The notes under the pieces were generated by a model. It worked only from the letters and a program-made list of their open reading frames with translations. It was not told the origin of the DNA and did not search any database. This document shows positions 59,921 to 64,000 of a DNA stretch of 64,000 bases, one piece after another. The translations under genes and the position numbers were made by a program. The DNA lies in the IMG/VR virus record IMGVR_UViG_3300018890_000001, positions 124,001 through 188,000 of that record; one strand, given 5' to 3'. The first letter of the stretch is position 1, and each line of letters begins with the position of its first letter. Source of the stretch: a virus.

Positions 59921-61318
59921 ATGTCATTAGAAGACCGTTACATAGAAACACAATTTAGTCTTTTGGGAATAACGCTTGCTCTTGCAGGTGAGGCACCCAA
60001 GCGTTCTGGTGACTTTGAAACAACCTATAAAAGCGAAAGTGGTAAAGAAGTTGCAGTTAAGCGATCGCCCGACGGTAAGTTTGCTAATAAAAATGGGGGT
60101 GCTTCTGCGCAAAAGTCTACGGTAGCTACCGCTAGTGCTGGGGAAAGTTTTGGAAAAGCTATTGGTGGATTTGCAGACGAAATCGCAAAAATGCCAGCAA
60201 AAGTACAAGAGGTTGTGCGTAAGGCGATATTCGATAGTGAACTTAGTCGGGCGATCGACAAAGGTGCGGAGAAAATTATCAAAAGCGCTTACGATCCGAG
60301 TTTAGCGATTGGTTTTGAATTAGGTCAAAGCATTAAGGATGAACTCGCTAAAAAACCATTTTCTAAGTTCGCAGAAACAATCACCTCCAAATTTGAGGAA
60401 TTTAGAAAAAGTTTGCCACAAAAAAGCGAGGACCTCAAAAAAGAAATTATCCGAATCGCAAAAGATCCAAATACATCATCGACAATTGCTGCTGGCGCTG
60501 TAATGGGACTTGCTGCATATTTTCACATTACTGGATTATTTAAGTTGCTTAGAGCTGGGGGAATTGCATACGGATTGTTAAAAATACCTAAAAATGCTGC
60601 TGTAGAAATTGAAAAAGAATTTGCACAAAAAGCAGCAGCACTTCTTCCTGAGCTTAGCGAACAAGATGCTTTAAAATCAGTTGCAGGAATGGGGCAACAA
60701 GCAGTCAAGGCACTGAAACTAGCTGGCGCAATTGATATAGGATTGCATTTTATCGGTGCTAGTTTTAACAATATTGTTAGCAGTGTACTCACTTCCCAAG
60801 CTGGGCGCATCATTATGGATCGTGCAAAAACGAACGAACAAGTCGAGAACGATCGCCTGAAGCAAGAAATCTCTACCAAGAAGAAAGAAGATTCCGATGC
60901 TTTGTATCAGCAGCAATTAGATCGGCAAGCTAAAGATGCGAAGGCGCAACAGAGCTTAATCAAAGAACTTCAGAAAGATGCTCCAAAAACCCCAGAAGAG
61001 ATAATTACGCCTGACGGAACACTAGCAGCACCAGTTTTTACGGTAAACCTGTCGGATGAAGACGAGGCTTATGTCGCAGATCCCAAAAACTATGAAGCGG
61101 TCATGACCGAAGCCTATAAAGACGAGGAATTTCTTAAGTTAGGCTTTACATATACTGAAGCACAAGCTCTAGAAGTGCTTGCTGTATTTACTGGATCACA
61201 ATCTGAAGCAGATAAATTTCACGAAATAGGAGAGCAAGCGACGGAAGCAATGAAAAATCGTTTGACTGTAGTAATCAAAGAAGAAATCAAACGGCAGCGC
61301 GCGATTGCGCGACCTTGA
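59921..61318 (+). CDS. Virion-region protein A with shared N-terminal module, 465 aa
   Basis: Residues about 16-60 hold a module shared with the next two genes: LALAGEAPKRSGDFETTYKS.., GKEVAVKRSPDGKFANKNG. After it comes a long helical region, a hydrophobic hairpin around 187-223 (TIAAGAVMGLAAYFHITGLFKLL), then charged coiled-coil stretches and a C-terminal domain (ETDEDE-type acidic segment near 375). No catalytic motif is seen. It may be an ejected internal virion protein or an effector. The module probably marks all three proteins for the same route or processing. Confidence 0.75.
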   Translation: MSLEDRYIETQFSLLGITLALAGEAPKRSGDFETTYKSESGKEVAVKRSPDGKFANKNGGASAQKSTVATASAGESFGKAIGGFADEIAKMPAKVQEVVRKAIFDSELSRAIDKGAEKIIKSAYDPSLAIGFELGQSIKDELAKKPFSKFAETITSKFEEFRKSLPQKSEDLKKEIIRIAKDPNTSSTIAAGAVMGLAAYFHITGLFKLLRAGGIAYGLLKIPKNAAVEIEKEFAQKAAALLPELSEQDALKSVAGMGQQAVKALKLAGAIDIGLHFIGASFNNIVSSVLTSQAGRIIMDRAKTNEQVENDRLKQEISTKKKEDSDALYQQQLDRQAKDAKAQQSLIKELQKDAPKTPEEIITPDGTLAAPVFTVNLSDEDEAYVADPKNYEAVMTEAYKDEEFLKLGFTYTEAQALEVLAVFTGSQSEADKFHEIGEQATEAMKNRLTVVIKEEIKRQRAIARP

Positions 61319-61357
61319 TCTATTAGTAGATTCACAACCCATCTTGATTTTATTAAC

Positions 61358-62434
61358 ATGAACACCAACACCACGATCGATGATTTTCACATTTTTCAAA
61401 TACAATCAAGTTTATTAGCATTACACTTGCAACTTGCAGAAGATTCCGCAAAAAGAAGTGGTGACTTTAAAACTACTTATAAGAACGAATCCGGCAAAGA
61501 AATTGAGGTTTCGCGTTCACCCGACGGAAAGTTCGCAAGTAAAGGCGGTGGGAGTGGAGCTGTCCGAACTTCAGAGTCGAAAAAACAAGAGACTCCAGAA
61601 GAAGACAAACCTGCGCCTGGAAGCGGGGCAGAAATGATGAAAAACTTATTAAACGGAGATATCGGTAAACAGCTTAAGCAAAGCATCATATCTGCTATCG
61701 ACAAGAATAGTACGGTTAAAAATGTAGGTGCGAAAATCGGAGAAGCAATAAACGAAGCAAATATCAAGATTGGTGTGCAGCAAGCACAGTTTTCTGAAAT
61801 ACTCGGCAATGGTAGTGATGTGATCGGAAATGCTCAAAAGTATATAAAGAGTCAATTTGACGACATCGCTAGAGGAGCGTCTGATAGTGAGACGTGCCAA
61901 AATATTGGGAAAACATTGGTTGCTGGTATAGTGGCTGGCGCTTGTGCTGGGGCGATTATCGCAGCTACCGGAGGCACTGCAGGAGCTATTACCACGGCTG
62001 CTGTAAGCGCATATGGGATAACACTCGTTCTTGGGGCCGTACAGGACAGTGTGCGAATAGGCAAAAGGAATGCCTATAACTTTGAACATCGATTTGAAAT
62101 TGCAGCAAAAAAGGATGCCGATGCTAAGTTTGCGGCAATGATCAAAAAGTTTGATGATGAACGCGCACAAAAACAGCTATTTGAAGATATCAAAACAGTT
62201 GCTGAAGTAAAACGCGCAGAAGTCAAACCGTCCAAACCTGGTGAAAAACCTAAACCTATATTTGAGTCAACAAAAGACCTCGACGCGAGGGTGAAAGATT
62301 TAGAAAAAAGAGCGGAGGCTGCTAACAAAGCAATGGAAGAATTTGATAAATTAGACGTAAATAAACTAAAACGAGGAGAGAAACACACCTTATATGACGA
62401 TGGAAATAGGAAGTATTCTGTGACCGCTCAATAA
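61358..62434 (+). CDS. Virion-region protein B with shared N-terminal module, 358 aa
   Basis: Module at about residues 20-66: LHLQLAEDSAKRSGDFKTTY, GKEIEVSRSPDGKFASKGG. A glycine/alanine-rich hydrophobic pair (TLVAGIVAGACAGAIIAATG..ITTAAVSAYGITLVLGAV) spans about 185-230, a form seen in pore-type or membrane-inserting hairpins. The C-terminal part is a lysine-rich coiled coil. Encoded 39 bases after protein A on the same strand. Confidence 0.75.
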   Translation: MNTNTTIDDFHIFQIQSSLLALHLQLAEDSAKRSGDFKTTYKNESGKEIEVSRSPDGKFASKGGGSGAVRTSESKKQETPEEDKPAPGSGAEMMKNLLNGDIGKQLKQSIISAIDKNSTVKNVGAKIGEAINEANIKIGVQQAQFSEILGNGSDVIGNAQKYIKSQFDDIARGASDSETCQNIGKTLVAGIVAGACAGAIIAATGGTAGAITTAAVSAYGITLVLGAVQDSVRIGKRNAYNFEHRFEIAAKKDADAKFAAMIKKFDDERAQKQLFEDIKTVAEVKRAEVKPSKPGEKPKPIFESTKDLDARVKDLEKRAEAANKAMEEFDKLDVNKLKRGEKHTLYDDGNRKYSVTAQ

Positions 62435-62525
62435 AGTTAATGCGTCCAGACTGGTTTTCATGAGTGGTTGACCCAAAGAATATCGCATAGTTACCATAGA
62501 AGTTTATATGAATCGGTAGAAATAA

Positions 62526-63326
62526 ATGCAAAACTCGAATTTTCTCTTCTTTAAAATGCAGGCTCAAATGGTTGGATTGAATTTGCAATTGGCAGAAGTC
62601 GAAGAGAAACCGAAACGTTCTGGCGATTTTGAAACAGCTTACAAAAAAGAAAACGGCAAAGAAATCGTAGTTAAACGATCACCCGACGGAAAATTTACCA
62701 ACAAAAACGGTAACTCGACTACAAGTATTACAAACAATCAAGATACTGATGAAAAATCACAAAAAACCTCGACTCCGCCGTTAATAGAACCCGAAGCAGA
62801 TAAAGCAATCCGGCAAGTGCTTACAGGGATTGGGAATGCCACGTTGCAAAAAAGTTTAATTAATGACGCATCACAGCCCCCAGGGGTTATTGAAGGTATT
62901 AAGAATACAAAAATTGAAGCCGTTATAAAAGGGAGTAGTGATGCGTTTTCTAATGCCGTAGCGTTCATGCGCAGTAAGATAGACGAGGCTGCGACCGTTG
63001 TTTCTGAAAACAAAAAAGAAATTGCAATAGGTGCTGCGGTCGTCGCGTTCGCTGTCGCGTTCGCTGTCGCTTCCGCAGGCGCGACCGCAGTGCTTAACGC
63101 CGTCGCGATTCGTGCCGGACTTACAACTGTATTAGGCTTGCTTAGAGGGTCTAGTTTTCCCGACGCGCTGATACTTGGCTTGAAGAGTGCTACGCCAGAA
63201 AAAATAAAAGCGCTAGTGTCACAGAAAATATATGCTTTAGCTATTGGATACCGACTAGGTATCATAGCATATCAAGAAATCAACAAACAAGTAGAAGCTG
63301 TTAAACTTGCCAAAAGCGGTGGTTGA
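62526..63326 (+). CDS. Virion-region protein C with shared N-terminal module, 266 aa
   Basis: Module at about residues 17-60: LNLQLAEVEEKPKRSGDFET, GKEIVVKRSPDGKFTNKNG. Then a helical part and a long alanine/valine-rich hydrophobic stretch at about 163-207 (EIAIGAAVVAFAVAFAVASA followed by AVLNAVAIRAGLTTVLGLL). Shortest of the three. A HIP1-built terminator follows, so proteins A-C form the end of the head operon. Confidence 0.75.
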   Translation: MQNSNFLFFKMQAQMVGLNLQLAEVEEKPKRSGDFETAYKKENGKEIVVKRSPDGKFTNKNGNSTTSITNNQDTDEKSQKTSTPPLIEPEADKAIRQVLTGIGNATLQKSLINDASQPPGVIEGIKNTKIEAVIKGSSDAFSNAVAFMRSKIDEAATVVSENKKEIAIGAAVVAFAVAFAVASAGATAVLNAVAIRAGLTTVLGLLRGSSFPDALILGLKSATPEKIKALVSQKIYALAIGYRLGIIAYQEINKQVEAVKLAKSGG

Positions 63327-63370
63327 AGTTAAACCCACTTTCCGCGACCGACAGATTACTCAACAAAAAA

Positions 63371-63408
63371 TAAAGCGGGCGATCGGAATTAATCGATCGC
63401 CCGCTTTG
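63371..63408. terminator. HIP1-built convergent terminator
   Basis: AAAGCGGGCGATCG...CGATCGCCCGCTTT, perfect stem, between 63326 (+) and 63418 (-). Confidence 0.88.
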
Positions 63409-63417
63409 GTTGTAAGT

Positions 63418-63792
63418 CTATTGAAATTTCAGCACGTAAAGCTGCAAAACATCTTCCCATTCCTTAAGCGAGATTGTCCAGTTTATAAAACTGTCAAACT
63501 TAAAATCCTCCCAAAAGTAAAATTTCGCAGCTATCTCTGTACATTCGGGAATCTGCGCACTTAGTTCTTGAGCTTTTCCGATTCCAAACCCTTGATAATT
63601 GGTACACAACCAAACGGACACTCCAATATTATTCACAAGGCAGCGAACCTCAAGAGCAGGTATTACTAAATTGTCGTTTTTGATATAGTCAATCCCTTTT
63701 ATTTCATTGTGTGTCGCGATTCCACAAGGATCGGGTGTACCATAAGTATCAATCATTCGCCAAAATAATTTTTCATCACGAGTGTGTGGCAT
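63418..63792 (-). CDS. Unrecognised protein, 124 aa
   Basis: Mixed alpha/beta, tryptophan-rich (SVWLCTNYQGFGIGKAQELSAQI, AKFYFWEDFKFDSFINWTISLKEWEDVLQ). The layout recalls proteins such as the one at 5639-5929 but no real similarity is seen. It has a GTAGTT promoter. Confidence 0.68.
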   Translation of the reverse strand: MPHTRDEKLFWRMIDTYGTPDPCGIATHNEIKGIDYIKNDNLVIPALEVRCLVNNIGVSVWLCTNYQGFGIGKAQELSAQIPECTEIAAKFYFWEDFKFDSFINWTISLKEWEDVLQLYVLKFQ

Positions 63793-63806
63793 TGATTTTT
63801 AAGATA

Positions 63807-63824
63807 AACTACATTTTCATAGTA
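63807..63824 (-). promoter_or_regulatory. GTAGT-class promoter
   Basis: TACTAT-N6-GTAGTT before the ATG at 63792. Confidence 0.75.
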
Positions 63825-63854
63825 ACATATTGTAAGCCGTAAAATATCAAAAAA

Positions 63855-64000
63855 ATGCAATACAGCCCGGTGTGTAAACCAAATCAACTGATTTGTGGAG
63901 AAGGTCGAATTGTGATCGTAAGTGGTTGGACACAAGCTAAATTTATAGAACAACAACTCGATCGCACGGACTACGCCGCAATCGGTCAATTATATTCACC
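63855..64000 (+). CDS. N-terminus of a DUF4346/thymidylate-synthase-like protein (cut by window edge)
   Basis: The first 48 residues, with KPNQLICGEGRIVIVSGWT and DRTDYAAIGQLYSP, resemble the start of the cyanobacterial thymidylate-synthase-like proteins with DUF4346 (PNQIVYGEG..V.TGWT....L....YA.IGQLYSPTRG). If so, the phage encodes a nucleotide-synthesis enzyme. Only the N-terminus is in the window. Confidence 0.6.
   Translation, partial: MQYSPVCKPNQLICGEGRIVIVSGWTQAKFIEQQLDRTDYAAIGQLYS

Noticed and set aside
1-64000. tRNA genes, CRISPR arrays, integrase and lysis genes
   Set aside because: Looked for by eye and none found; absence is limited to what reading can detect.

Overview
The window looks like 64 kb of a tailed-phage genome (a free cyanophage, a prophage or a phage-plasmid) from a cyanobacterial host. 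The cyanobacterial HIP1 motif (GCGATCGC and its CGATCGCC/GGCGATCG variants) is very frequent in genes and even in terminators. Several proteins resemble families known to me mainly from cyanobacteria: the STAND-type N-terminal domain, pentapeptide proteins, the antirepressor-like family and a DUF4346/thymidylate-synthase-like start at the right edge. Phage identity rests on a prohead protease-scaffold, an HK97-type capsid protein, a head-tail connector and a giant tape measure protein. No terminase, portal, tail tube, lysis gene, integrase or tRNA was seen, so the window is only part of the genome.

Layout. (1) 0-28 kb: replication and accessory genes, mostly on their own transcription units on both strands. 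They include pentapeptide and LRR proteins, an SF2 helicase, a family A DNA polymerase, a MerR-like protein, a tandem array of four paralogues (12.0-14.0 kb), a KilA-N protein, two divergent sliding-clamp-like proteins transcribed apart from a perfect 24-bp dyad (19.8-24.0 kb), and a DGQHR/DndB-like protein. An antirepressor-like gene at 27.4-28.2 kb is broken by an in-frame stop. (2) 28.7-43.3 kb: one gene for a 4,843-residue tape measure protein, followed by a SAP/Rho_N-like protein behind a textbook promoter with three operator-like half sites. (3) 44.2-50.0 kb: a plastic segment flanked by a 37-bp inverted repeat (36/37). It holds a tnpB-only IS200/IS605-type element, one decayed gene duplicate, one degenerate gene fragment, a methyltransferase-like gene, an antirepressor-like gene and a ribbon-helix-helix protein. 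(4) 50-54.9 kb: membrane and unknown proteins, a canonical DnaN clamp and a DUF5662 protein. (5) 55-63.3 kb: head genes (protease-scaffold, capsid, decoration-like, connector), then three adjacent proteins sharing an N-terminal module and carrying hydrophobic hairpins.

How it seems to work. Helicase, polymerase and up to three clamps form the replication set. Nearly all non-structural genes carry one promoter architecture, a -10 hexamer, exactly 6 nt, then GTAGTC/T about 15-20 nt before the start codon, and most end in their own intrinsic terminator. Structural genes lack this signal; several instead have a hairpin directly before the start codon. This suggests two expression classes.

The most notable items are the shared GTAGT initial-transcribed motif, the three sliding clamps (one fused to about ten CxxC pairs), the polymerase with an altered motif A, the giant tape measure, the 37-bp inverted repeats, and the trio of virion-region proteins with a common N-terminal module. 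All identifications come from reading motifs; no database search was run.
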